From NCBI RefSeq assembly GCF_014171595.1, contig NZ_CP050451.1:3472001-3536000 (forward strand): a stretch of DNA of 64,000 nucleotides, given 5' to 3'. A model generated the notes under the pieces. That model searched no databases. It was given only the letters and a program-made list of their open reading frames with translations, and was not told where the DNA came from. This document shows positions 9,639 to 18,135 of the stretch, piece after piece. The stretch's first letter is position 1; each line of letters starts with the position of its first letter. Source of the DNA: Massilia sp. Se16.2.3. Its GTDB lineage: Bacteria; Pseudomonadota; Gammaproteobacteria; Burkholderiales; Burkholderiaceae_D. A program made the position numbers and the translations under genes.

Positions 9639-10805
9639 CTATTCGGTCAACTTGCGATTCCCCGCCGACGAGACGATCTCGTCGTGCCGCTCGTTGTCGG
9701 TCTTGTGCAGGTAGGCCGCCGTGGTGGCGATGTTGGCGTGGCCAGCCGTGTCCTGCAGGGTTTTCAGCTGCACGCCATTGTTGGCGTGGTTGGTCAGCAT
9801 ACTGTGGCGCAGCCAGTGGGCCGAGGCGTGGCGCAGCACGGCGGCCGTGTCGCCGTCGCCCGCTGCTGCGGCCACGGCGGCCGCCTCGGCGAAGATGCCT
9901 TTCAGCGCTTCCGAGGCGGCTTCGTCGGTCAGGCGGGTGATCGCCCGGCTGCGGCTCGACAGCACCAGCGGCGTGCGGTCGGCGCGCGCAACCTCCGGCG
10001 GAAACCCGAAGGCGACGCGGTAGCTGCGAAAGGCGTCGAGCATCTCCCCCGGCACCGGCAGGCGGCGCGGCTTGTTGCCCTTGCCGACCACGTCGAGCCA
10101 CCAGCGCTCGTTGCCTTCCGTGTAGATCGAGCCCATGCTGGCGCCGACGATCTCGTTCAGGCGGGCACCCGTGTGGGCGAAAGCGATCAGGAGGAAGCGG
10201 TCGCGCTCGCGCCGGCGCAGTGCGGCAGGCGTGTCGGCGGGCCGGCGCGTGGCGGTGGCAATGGCCAGCGCGATCGCGTCCAGCGTCAGGTAGCGCGTGA
10301 TGCGGCTGGCGGCCGGGGTACGCACATTGCGCACCAGCGCGCCGGGATTGCGGCGCAGGTAGCCGGTCTGCTCGGCAAAGGCCATCAGCCCCTTGACCGC
10401 GATCATCGCCTGGCGCCGGCTCGGATCGGACAAGGGCCCGGTGAAGGGCCGGTAGCGCGGGTCGTTGCGCGGCCATTTGGTCGTCGAGATCCAGTCCGCC
10501 GGGGGATTCCTGAGGAACTCCTTGTAGGCATTCAGGTCGGCCACGTTCAGGCTCGCCAGGGACTTCTTCGCCTCTTCCCGGCACCAGGTGAGGAAGCGGT
10601 AGAGTTCCTTCTGGGTGTTGGCGACGGACTTGGGACTCAATTCGCCGTTGGCGATGAATTCCCTGGCGATCTCGGCATCGGTCTGGGCCTCGGTGATGGG
10701 ATCGTCGGCCACGCGGAACATCTTGACGCCGAGGCGGCCGCTGGGCGCGGCTGCGCCGGCGTCTGCCGGGGTAGGACCGAGGTCGATGGGAATGAACTTC
10801 GTCAT
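9639..10805 (-). CDS. Tyrosine recombinase / phage-type integrase
   Basis: 388-residue site-specific recombinase. A SAM-like core-binding domain (about residues 35-150; SVANTQKELYRFLTWC) precedes the catalytic domain. All five catalytic parts are visible: Arg in HTGARLNEIVG, Lys in GKGNKPRRLP, His-x-x-Arg in SAHWLRHSML, His in DTAGHANI and the nucleophilic Tyr in TTAAYLHKT. GC-rich like the chromosome, unlike the adjacent IS patch, so it is probably a long-term resident and not cargo of the IS. No attachment site repeat was found. Upstream, 14 bases before the ATG, a LexA-type palindrome suggests control by DNA damage. No clear ribosome site. Confidence 0.92.
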   Translation of the reverse strand: MTKFIPIDLGPTPADAGAAAPSGRLGVKMFRVADDPITEAQTDAEIAREFIANGELSPKSVANTQKELYRFLTWCREEAKKSLASLNVADLNAYKEFLRNPPADWISTTKWPRNDPRYRPFTGPLSDPSRRQAMIAVKGLMAFAEQTGYLRRNPGALVRNVRTPAASRITRYLTLDAIALAIATATRRPADTPAALRRRERDRFLLIAFAHTGARLNEIVGASMGSIYTEGNERWWLDVVGKGNKPRRLPVPGEMLDAFRSYRVAFGFPPEVARADRTPLVLSSRSRAITRLTDEAASEALKGIFAEAAAVAAAAGDGDTAAVLRHASAHWLRHSMLTNHANNGVQLKTLQDTAGHANIATTAAYLHKTDNERHDEIVSSAGNRKLTE

Positions 10806-10818
10806 GCTGCATGGATTG

Positions 10819-10840
10819 ATACTGTATGGGCATACAGTAT
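10819..10840. promoter_or_regulatory. LexA-like (SOS) operator palindrome
   Basis: Perfect 10-base inverted repeat ATACTGTATG-GG-CATACAGTAT. Its centre is CTGT-N8-ACAG (10822-10837), the spacing of the LexA box of gamma- and betaproteobacteria. It lies 14 bases upstream of the recombinase start and 85 bases upstream of pncA, so it could act on either, with the recombinase the likelier target. Confidence 0.65.
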
Positions 10841-10924
10841 ATCATGGCAATCGGTCCGGGTTGCAGCATTCGCAACTGCCCCATGCTAAGCTGTTCGCAT
10901 TCGATCCAGATCAACAGGAAGACC

Positions 10925-11527
10925 ATGAATGCGATTCAACTCGACACCGGCGACGCCCTCATCGTCGTGGACCTGCAAGTCGATTTCCTCCCTGGCGGCG
11001 CGCTTGGCGTGCCGCGCGGCGACGAGGTGATCGAACCAATCACGCGCTTGATCAACCTGTTTCGCCAGCAAGGCTTGCCCATCTACGCCTCGCGCGACTG
11101 GCACCCCGAGAACCATGTCTCCTTTGCCGAGCGCGGCGGGCCGTGGCCGCCCCACTGCGTGGCCGGCACCGCAGGCGCGGCCTTTTCCGACCGGCTCGAC
11201 TTTCCGCCGGAGACCGTGATCGTGTCCAAGGCCGATACGGCCGACGCCGATGCCTATTCCGCCTTCAACGGTACCGGGCTCGCTGCGAAGCTGCGCGAGC
11301 GCGGCGTGGAACGCGTCGTGGTCTGCGGGCTGGCGACTGACTATTGCGTGCTGAACACGGCGAACGACGCGCTGGAAAACGGCTTCGCCGTGCTGGTCGT
11401 GCCGGAGGCCGTGCGCGCGGTGGATGTGCAACCGGGCGACGGCGAGCGGGCGCTTGCCGCGATGGTGGCGCGTGGCGCGCAGCAAGTAGGCCTGGACGCA
11501 CTGGCAACGGCCGCCACGCCGGCTTGA
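10925..11527 (+). CDS. pncA: Nicotinamidase / pyrazinamidase
   Basis: Deamidates nicotinamide to nicotinic acid in NAD salvage; cytoplasmic cysteine hydrolase of the isochorismatase-like fold. The 200 residues carry the catalytic Asp (VVDLQVDFLPGGAL), Lys (VSKAD) and Cys (GLATDYCVLNTA) and the metal ligands in SRDWHPENHVSF. ATG 10925 follows CAGGAAGACC. Length and motifs match the family well. Divergent from the recombinase; followed by a strong terminator. Together with nadB, nadC and nadA further along, it covers both salvage and de novo supply of NAD. Confidence 0.95.
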   Translation: MNAIQLDTGDALIVVDLQVDFLPGGALGVPRGDEVIEPITRLINLFRQQGLPIYASRDWHPENHVSFAERGGPWPPHCVAGTAGAAFSDRLDFPPETVIVSKADTADADAYSAFNGTGLAAKLRERGVERVVVCGLATDYCVLNTANDALENGFAVLVVPEAVRAVDVQPGDGERALAAMVARGAQQVGLDALATAATPA

Positions 11528-11557
11528 GTTCAGCCGGCCGCGCGGCCGCCAGCAATG

Positions 11558-11596
11558 AAAAACCCGGTCACGGCATCCGCCGGACCGGGTTTTTTC
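11558..11596. terminator. Bidirectional intrinsic terminator
   Basis: Stem AAAACCCGGTC / GACCGGGTTTT with A-run on one side and T-run on the other, lying between the convergent pncA and amino acid permease genes. It can serve both strands. Confidence 0.8.
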
Positions 11597-11626
11597 ATGG
11601 GCGCCCGCCGGCGCCCTGCCGTGCAA

Positions 11627-13027
11627 TCAGGATTGCACGCCGTTCAGTTTCGAACGCGAACGGGCGTAGCCGAAGTAGACAACCAGGCCGAGCACGAGCC
11701 AGACCAGGAAGGCGACCCAGGTGGTGAGGCTGAGGAAGGACATCAGCGCGAAGCAGAAGATGATCGCCAGTGCCGGGATGACCGGCACGCCCGGGCAGCG
11801 GAAGGCGCGGTGCAGGTCCGGGCGCTTCTTGCGCAGGATGATGACGGCCAGCGACACCAGCGAGAAGGCTGCCAGCGTGCCGATGTTGACCAGCTCGGCC
11901 AGCACGTCCAGCGGCACGACCGCGGCGATCAGGCCGAAGATGATGCCGACCATCCAGGTGGCGAAGAACGGGGTGCCGTATTTCGGATGCACGGTCGACA
12001 GGCGTGCCGGCAGCAGGCCGTCGCGCGACATCGCGTACAGGATGCGGGTCTGGCCGTAGGCCATCACCAGGATCACCGTGCTCATGCCCAGGATCGCCGC
12101 CAGGTCGACGAAGCCGGCGACCCAGTCTTGTCCGGCGAACTGCAGGGCCAGCGACACGGGGTGATCGACGCCCTTGAACTGCATGAAGGGCACGATGCCG
12201 GTCATGATGGCCGCAACGACCACGTACAGCACGGTGCAGATGCCGAGCGAGCCGATGATGCCGATCGGCAGGTCCTTCGCTGGATTCTTGACTTCCTCGG
12301 CGGCCGAGGTGACGGCATCGAAACCGATGAACGCGAAGAACACCAGGGCGGCCGCGCTCATCACGCTACCCATGCCAAACGGCATGAACGGCTGCCAGTT
12401 GTCCGGTTTGACATACTGCACGCCGACGAAAATGAACAGCAGCACGACGCCAGTCTTGATCAGCACCATGATGTTGTTGATGCGGGCCGACTCGCGCACG
12501 CCCAGCGAGAGCATGAAGGTCAGCACCATCATGATCAGGAAGGCCGGCAGATTGAACACCGTCTGCACGCCCGGAATGGCACCGGGCGCGGCGCGCAGGG
12601 CTTCCGGCAGGACGACCCCGATGCCCTTGAGCAGCGACTGGAAATAGCCCGACCAGCCGACAGCAACGGTCGACGTCGCCAGGCCGTATTCGAGCAGCAG
12701 GTCCCAGCCGATCATCCAGGCGACGATTTCGCCCAGGGTGGCGTAGGAATAGGTATAGATGGAACCGGCGACCGGCACGGTCGAGGCAAATTCGGCATAG
12801 CACAAGGCGGCGAAACCGCAGGCGATGGCAGCGATGACGAAGGACAGGGTCAGCGCCGGGCCCGCGGTGACGGCGCCGGTGCCGGTCAACACGAAGATAC
12901 CCGTGCCGACGATTGCTCCGATACCCATCAGGATCAGGTCCATTGGACCGAGCACCTTTTTAAGGCCGCCAGGCTTGTTGCTGGCCGCGACCATGGTATC
13001 GAGATTTTTCGTTCTAAAAAGACTCAC
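11627..13027 (-). CDS. APC-family amino acid permease (cationic type)
   Basis: 466-residue, 12-helix inner-membrane transporter. The N-terminal MSLFRTKNLD and LGPMDLILMGIGAIVGTGIFVLTG block with the unwound helix 1 glycine motif is typical of the YfnA/YhdG cationic amino acid transporter branch; FFAFIGFDAVTSAAEEVKNP marks helix 6 and 7. Start is GTG 13027 with CAGGAG nine bases upstream. Reading frame intact. It stands alone between a terminator and a 430-base non-coding stretch. Substrate probably a proteinogenic amino acid; not decidable from sequence. Confidence 0.9.
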   Translation of the reverse strand: MSLFRTKNLDTMVAASNKPGGLKKVLGPMDLILMGIGAIVGTGIFVLTGTGAVTAGPALTLSFVIAAIACGFAALCYAEFASTVPVAGSIYTYSYATLGEIVAWMIGWDLLLEYGLATSTVAVGWSGYFQSLLKGIGVVLPEALRAAPGAIPGVQTVFNLPAFLIMMVLTFMLSLGVRESARINNIMVLIKTGVVLLFIFVGVQYVKPDNWQPFMPFGMGSVMSAAALVFFAFIGFDAVTSAAEEVKNPAKDLPIGIIGSLGICTVLYVVVAAIMTGIVPFMQFKGVDHPVSLALQFAGQDWVAGFVDLAAILGMSTVILVMAYGQTRILYAMSRDGLLPARLSTVHPKYGTPFFATWMVGIIFGLIAAVVPLDVLAELVNIGTLAAFSLVSLAVIILRKKRPDLHRAFRCPGVPVIPALAIIFCFALMSFLSLTTWVAFLVWLVLGLVVYFGYARSRSKLNGVQS

Positions 13028-13457
13028 TGCGTGTTCTCCTGTTTTTCATTATCTTTCTCCTCCAGGAACGGCGCCGTTGCCGGCTCCCCTCCCCGCTTTC
13101 CCGCTTTGCTACTTGCTGCCGGCCCTGCCGCTGGCTTGCATGCGACCGCGAGGCGGCAACATCGTTCAACGCCGACGGAATCGGGTAGGAGCTGCACGAA
13201 GGTATGCACTACCAGGGGAAACACGCCCGTGTTCGCAGACAGGAACGCGCTCGACCGCGCTGACAGCGCCGGGCAGCGATACGCCTGCGCTGCCCGCCGT
13301 AAATACGCGATAACAAAAAGCCAGCACGGTATTATTGCTCCGGCAACCCCTGTTGAGCAAGCGCCCGTCATCGCGCGCCGCCCCACCGGAGCGCTTTTTT
13401 CCGTTCCGCGTCGTATTTTTCGCTCTCCGGCGGGAAGCGGAGACGGCCGCGGCGCCC
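13028..13457. other. Intergenic region upstream of the permease
   Basis: About 430 bases with no credible gene. It should hold the permease promoter (reverse strand). A 155-codon open frame on the reverse strand has no homology that I can see and a composition typical of GC-rich shadow frames. Confidence 0.5.
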
Positions 13458-13832
13458 TTACGCCCGCTGCCGACGCCTTCGCTGCGACCACAGGCGCCAG
13501 TACAGCGCGCCGTTCACGGCCAGCACCAGCGCCGCCAGGACCAGCTGGTGCGTGCGCGTCAAGCCGCCCGGGTACAGCAGGGACAGCAGGTAATGTTCGA
13601 CAAAGCCGCCACCGTAGCCGTCCAGGCCCGCACGCAGGCGCAAGTCGTTTTCAATCGTGGTCAGCGGACAGATCCACCCGTTCAACTCGATCAGCACGCC
13701 CCACGCCGCTGCCGGCAGGTGCAGCCGGGCCAGGTGCGGGCGGCGCAAGACCAGGAAGGCGCCGAGGGCCACGAACAGCACGAAGGCGGCGTGCAGCACC
13801 GGGACCAGCGCGGCGCCCGGGGCGGCCATCAT
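13458..13832 (-). CDS. DUF2784 membrane protein
   Basis: Small integral membrane protein of about 124 residues. The LHAAFVLFVALGAFLVL, WGVLIELNGWICPLTTIENDLR and GGFVEHYLLSLLYPGGL blocks are those of DUF2784, a family with four predicted helices and no known function. The start at 13832 overlaps the stop of the upstream monooxygenase-hydrolase unit (ATGA), so it is likely translationally coupled to it. A longer in-frame extension to 13901 is less likely because of this overlap. Confidence 0.8.
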   Translation of the reverse strand: MMAAPGAALVPVLHAAFVLFVALGAFLVLRRPHLARLHLPAAAWGVLIELNGWICPLTTIENDLRLRAGLDGYGGGFVEHYLLSLLYPGGLTRTHQLVLAALVLAVNGALYWRLWSQRRRRQRA

Positions 13833-16334
13833 GGCGCCGGCACCTCGGCCGGGGATGTCGCCGCCGCCGCCGCCGGGGCAGGCGCTGCGCCATCGACGCA
13901 CTCGCGCGCGAAACTGCCCAGCATCGCGATCGCCGTGGCCGCCGTGCGCAGGTAGAAGGCCTGCAGGTGGAACACGTGCCAGCGGCGCCGGTGCACCTCC
14001 AGGCGCGCGTTCACCCCGCAGGCGCGGGCGTGCGCTGCCAGCCGGGTGGCGTCGGCCAGCATGATTTCCTCGTCACCGACCTGCACCGGGAACGGCGGCA
14101 GCCCGGCCAGGCTGGCCTGTAGCGGCCGATGGGCGTCGATGCCCGGCGGGCAGGCATACCAGTCGATGCCCCGGCGCACCCAGCCGGCGCGCACCATCGG
14201 GTCGCGCGCGGCATTCCCCCCTCACGCAGGGGTCGCCCAGCGTGGGGTCGGTCACCGGGGAGATCAGTGCCAGGCCCGCGGGAAGCGGCGATCCGCCGTC
14301 GCGCAGGCGGATCGCCACGGCCAGCGCCGGGGCCGCGCCGGCCGAGTCGCCGGCCAGGACGATCTGGTGCGCCGCCAGGCCACGCGCGCGCATGGCGCCG
14401 TAGCAGGCCAGCGCGTCTTCCGGGCTGCGGGATAGGGGTGCTCGGGCGCGAGGCGGTAATCCGGCACCCAGACCGGCAGGCCGGCGCTTCTCGCCAGCCG
14501 CGTGGTGATGCTGCTGTGGGTCGCCGGGTTGCCCGGGCAGAAGGCACCGCCGTGCAGGTAGAGGATGGCGCCGGCGCCAGGCTGCGCGCCCTGGGGTGAC
14601 GATCTCGGTCGGCACCCCGCCTGTCCGCGCACGGCGGCGCATGACGCCGCCCACGCCCGGCATCAGCGGCGCCAGCAGGTTCACAGCGAAGCGCTGGGCG
14701 CGCGCGCCGAACGGCGGCCCGATCAGCGGCTTGAAGCAGGCGCGCAGGAAGCCGCGCTGGAATGCGGCGGCGAAGCGTTCGCGCCGGGACGGGTGGTCGG
14801 CCACGGCGAGCGCACCGGGCTGCCCGGGCAGCGGCAGGGTAAAACGGTAGGCGAGCAGGCTCGCATGGCGGGTCAGCCAGCGGTAGCTGAAGGTAAACCC
14901 TGGCCAGTTGGCGCTGTTGTGGCCGTTGCGGTCGAGATACCAGCTGCGGCAGCCGTTCCAGACGCTGCGGCCCAGGCGCCGGCGCAGGCCGGCGTTGAAG
15001 CGGAAATGCACGCTCGGGTCGACCTCGATCGCGCTGGCACCGGCACGGCGCAGCGCATTCATGCAGCGCACCACGTGTTCGGCCTGGCTCTCGAGCATGT
15101 AGACGATGGAGTTGTGGCCGAGGTTCGTGTTCGGGCCATACAGCATGAAGAAGTTCGGAAAACCCGGCACCGTCATGCCCGGGTAGGCGCTCGCGCCGTC
15201 CCGCCAGGCGGCGTTCAGGTCGCGCCCGCCCCGCCCGCGAATCGTCATGGGCGCGAGGAATTCGGTGGCGGCAAAGCCGGTGCCGTAGATGATGGCGTCG
15301 ACTTCGACGTGGTGCCCGGCCGCGGTCTCGATGCCGGACGGCGTAATGCGGACGATCGGGTCGGTGACCAGTTCCACGTTGGGGCGCGCGAAGCAGCCGA
15401 GGTAGTCGTCCGACAGCAGGATGCGCTTGCAGCCGACCGGGTAGTCGGGCTGCAGCTGCGCCCGCAGCGCCCCGATTCCACCTGCCGTTCCAGCATGCGC
15501 CGGAATGGCAGGCCGACCGCGAACCACATCAGGCGTTGCAGGCGCGTGAAGGCCAGCGCGCGCGCCTCGTATTTCGCGTAGATCAGGCCTCGGTGCAGGC
15601 GCATCAGCACAGGCAGGCGGCGAAACAGCGTACGCCGCCAGGCCGGATAGGGGCCGGTCGGCGCGCGCTTTCAGCCAGGAGGCCGAACGCTGGAACACGG
15701 CCAGCCGGGCGACTTGCCCGGCAATTGCCGGGATGAACTGGGTGGCCGAGGCGCCGGTCCCGATGACGGCGACGCGCTTGCCCGCGAGCGCGTAGCCATG
15801 GTCCCACTCGGCCGAGTGGAAGGCGCGGCCGCGGAAACTGCCGGCACCGGGGATGTGCGGCAGCGCCGGACGGGAAAGGAGCCCCGTGGCGCTGACCAGG
15901 ATGCGCGTGCGGAGTTGCCCGCCGCCGGCCAGGGTGATGCTCCACAGGTCATGTTCGTCGTCGAAGGAGGCGTTTTCGACCGCGGCGGCGTAGCGGATGT
16001 GTCGTTCGACATCGAAGCGCCGGGCGCAGTCGCGCAGGTAGGCGTGGATCTCGGCCTGGCCTGCGAAGTGGTGCGACCAGTCGGGATTGGGCGCGAACGA
16101 AAAGGAATACAGGTGCGAGGGCACGTCGCAGGCGGCGCCGGGGTAGGCATTGTCGCGCCAGACGCCGCCCAGGTCCGCTTTCTTTTCCAGCAGCAGCAGG
16201 CGTTCGATGCCGGCGCGTTTCAGCGCGACCGCCATGGCGATGCCGCCGAAACCCGCGCCGATCACGACCGCTTCCAGCGGTGGGTCGGCCTCGCTGGTTT
16301 CGCGGGCGGCGGGTCGATCGGGCGCGCTGGTCAT
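13829..16334 (-). CDS. Baeyer-Villiger monooxygenase fused to HSL-type esterase (indels)
   Basis: ATG 16334 follows GGGAGGAAGC. The first ~500 residues are a flavin monooxygenase: FAD site VVIGAGFGGIAM, the Baeyer-Villiger fingerprint FRGRAFHSAEWD (FxGxxxHxxxW[P/D]), NADPH site VAVIGTGASATQF, and LYGPNTNLGHNSIV. No stop follows; the chain continues through FQRGFLRACFKPLIGP, an N-terminal segment like that of alpha/beta-hydrolase-3 enzymes, into the hydrolase with LYLHGGAFCPGN (oxyanion hole), LAGDSAGAAPAL (nucleophile Ser) and RRWHVFHLQAF (catalytic His). Such a protein would turn a ketone into an ester and hydrolyse it. Indels near 15650 and 15475 compensate; shifts near 14590, 14430 and 14222 break the hydrolase part. 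The join itself (about 14700) lies in clean, open frame. DUF2784 gene follows with ATGA overlap. Confidence 0.8.
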
Positions 16335-16572
16335 CTGGGCTTCCTCCCGGGGGAGACGGGTAAGCGAATGATTCTCGCATGCAACAATCACGGCGACAAT
16401 GCGCTGGGCATGGATTCGTGGATCGGGCCCGGCACTGCATCGTCCCCTTGCCCGCTGTTCGCCGCTGTGGCGTGTCGATGCCGCGTGCATGACGCCGGTC
16501 CATGCGGCGCTGGTGTAGCATGCGCGGACGCACGCGGCTCGGCAAGCGCGGCACACGTACAGGGAGAAGCAC

Positions 16573-17010
16573 ATGGCGGGACCATCGAAGTGGCTGGCTG
16601 CGGGACTGTTCGCGTTCCCGCTGCTGGCGGGCGCGGCGCAGCCGATCGTCGAGGTATACAAGAGCGCCAGCTGCGGCTGCTGCAAGGGCTGGATCAGGCA
16701 TCTGGAGGAAAACGGCTTGAGCGTGCGCGCGCATGACGTGCCCGACACAAGCGAATACCGGGCGAAGTTCGGCATCCCGCAGGCGCTCGGCTCCTGCCAC
16801 AGTGCGCGCGTCGGTGCCTATGCCATCGAAGGACACGTGCCTGCGAGCGAGATCAAGCGCCTCCTGGCGACAAAACCGAAGGCGGCCGGGCTGGCGGTGC
16901 CGGCGATGCCGCTCGGCTCGCCCGGCATGGAGGGACCGCGCAACGATCCCTACGACGTGCTGCTCGTGGCGAAAGACGGCAAGACGAGCGTGTACAGACA
17001 CTACGACTAG
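16573..17010 (+). CDS. DUF411 periplasmic metal-binding protein
   Basis: 145 residues with a signal peptide (LAAGLFAFPLLAGAAQP). The mature part shows VYKSASCGCCKGWIRHLEENG with the CGCC metal motif, LGSCHSARVGAYAIEGHVP and the C-terminal PYDVLLVAKDGK, all standard for DUF411. Members are found with copper and other metal resistance genes, and bind metal through the cysteines; a thioredoxin-like role is also possible. ATG 16573 follows AGGGAGAAGC. Divergent from the monooxygenase unit; no copper exporter in the neighbourhood, so the metal is unproven. Confidence 0.85.
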   Translation: MAGPSKWLAAGLFAFPLLAGAAQPIVEVYKSASCGCCKGWIRHLEENGLSVRAHDVPDTSEYRAKFGIPQALGSCHSARVGAYAIEGHVPASEIKRLLATKPKAAGLAVPAMPLGSPGMEGPRNDPYDVLLVAKDGKTSVYRHYD

Positions 17011-17124
17011 GGTCGCAGGCCAGGCGTGCTCCTACAAGGTCTTGCCAGTGCTGCCGATGGCGCGTCCGGCGCGGCCAGGCGACAATCGCGCCATCGATAT
17101 CGACAACGCAGACAGGAGAGCACC

Positions 17125-17484
17125 ATGGGGACGGAAGCATCGAGTACCTCCGGCAACGCGCCGGGACCATCGGCGACGCTTGGCGTCGGCGGCGCGACGA
17201 GCGGCCAGGAAGGAGCGACGCCCACGCACGAAACGCAAGCCGAGACCGGCGGCAGCGGCGGCGCGCAACTGACCCAAAGCCAGGGCGAAGGCATCGGCGC
17301 GCCTGCCGGCCAGGCCGGCGTCACGGCAGGGAACCCAGCCCCTTCAAAGGACAGCGCGATGCAGAGCGGCGCGACGGGCGCGCAGGATACGCGCGCGCGG
17401 CAAGCCGGCGGCACCGGCACCGGGCTCGGCTCGCCCGAATCCGGTGCCAACCAGTCGGAAGACGATTTGCCGCCGACGCCGTAA
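17125..17484 (+). CDS. Low-complexity disordered protein
   Basis: 119 residues rich in Gly, Ala, Ser, Thr and Gln with no hydrophobic core, cysteine or aromatic residue; probably intrinsically disordered. ATG 17125 has GACAGGAGAG before it, which supports real expression. It begins 114 bases after the DUF411 gene, same strand. No family recognised; similar acidic or Gly-rich stress-related proteins are common in Massilia-like genomes, but I cannot assign a role. Confidence 0.6.
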   Translation: MGTEASSTSGNAPGPSATLGVGGATSGQEGATPTHETQAETGGSGGAQLTQSQGEGIGAPAGQAGVTAGNPAPSKDSAMQSGATGAQDTRARQAGGTGTGLGSPESGANQSEDDLPPTP

Positions 17485-17506
17485 CGGGTGCCGCGGGCGG
17501 ATCGGT

Positions 17507-18037
17507 TCAGCCCACCCGCCCGCTGCTGCCGCCATCGAGCGTGATCGTGCCGTGCTCGCCGGGGTCGACGTCCGGCGTGGTGCCGGTCATGGCCGCTTTT
17601 GCCATCTGGAACAGGCGCACCATCTTGCTGTCGTTCGAGTCCCAGTACTCGGCGCTGTGCGGCGCCACGCGCACCAGCACGACGTGCTCGTCGTCCGGGC
17701 CGTGCGGGAACCAGGCCTGCACCATCGGGTTCCACAGGGCGCGGATGCGCTCGCGGTCGACCACGCGCTCGGCGGTGCCGCTGATCGATACATACAGGCT
17801 GTCGTCCGGCTGGGCAAAGCTGACGTTCACCTCCGGCTGCATCGCGATGTTCTGCCACAACGGTGTGTGGATCGAGGTGTAGAACCACAGGCCGCCCTCG
17901 GTGTCGGTTTCCTGGTTGGTCATCGGGTGGCTGATCAGGTGGCCGTGCTCGTCGACGGTGGTAAACATCGCGAAGCGCATCGAGCGGATCTTGTCGGCCA
18001 GCGCGGCCGCCTGGGCGGTAGCGTTCGTCGTGGACAT
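17507..18037 (-). CDS. PPOX-fold general stress protein (FMN/F420-binding split barrel)
   Basis: 176 residues of the pyridoxamine-5'-phosphate-oxidase-like general stress protein 26 family. The FAMFTTVDEHGHLISHPM, LWFYTSIHTPLWQNI and VNVSFAQPDDSLYVSISGTAE blocks form the split beta-barrel. ATG 18037 follows AAGGATTCAAC. Family members bind flavin and are induced by stress; the substrate is unknown. It is transcribed toward the disordered-protein gene, with the 3' ends close together. Intact. Confidence 0.88.
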   Translation of the reverse strand: MSTTNATAQAAALADKIRSMRFAMFTTVDEHGHLISHPMTNQETDTEGGLWFYTSIHTPLWQNIAMQPEVNVSFAQPDDSLYVSISGTAERVVDRERIRALWNPMVQAWFPHGPDDEHVVLVRVAPHSAEYWDSNDSKMVRLFQMAKAAMTGTTPDVDPGEHGTITLDGGSSGRVG

Positions 18038-18135
18038 GTTGAATCCTTCTTCGTACGTTGATCGAAGCGCCAGCCTAGCGCGAACTGTCGCGCGGCTCGG
18101 TGCGGCGCCGAACCGAGTCCGCGCCGAACTCGGAA

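Noticed and set aside
9571..9640. Possible integrase attachment repeat next to the recombinase stop
   Set aside because: No matching direct repeat found elsewhere in the window and no tRNA gene nearby.
13024..13491. Reverse-strand open frame upstream of the permease
   Set aside because: No homology visible, no ribosome site, and it overlaps the DUF2784 C-terminus.
11555..14122. 855-codon open frame on the plus strand
   Set aside because: It is antisense to the intact amino acid permease and DUF2784 genes; His/Arg/Gln-rich shadow typical of GC-rich DNA.
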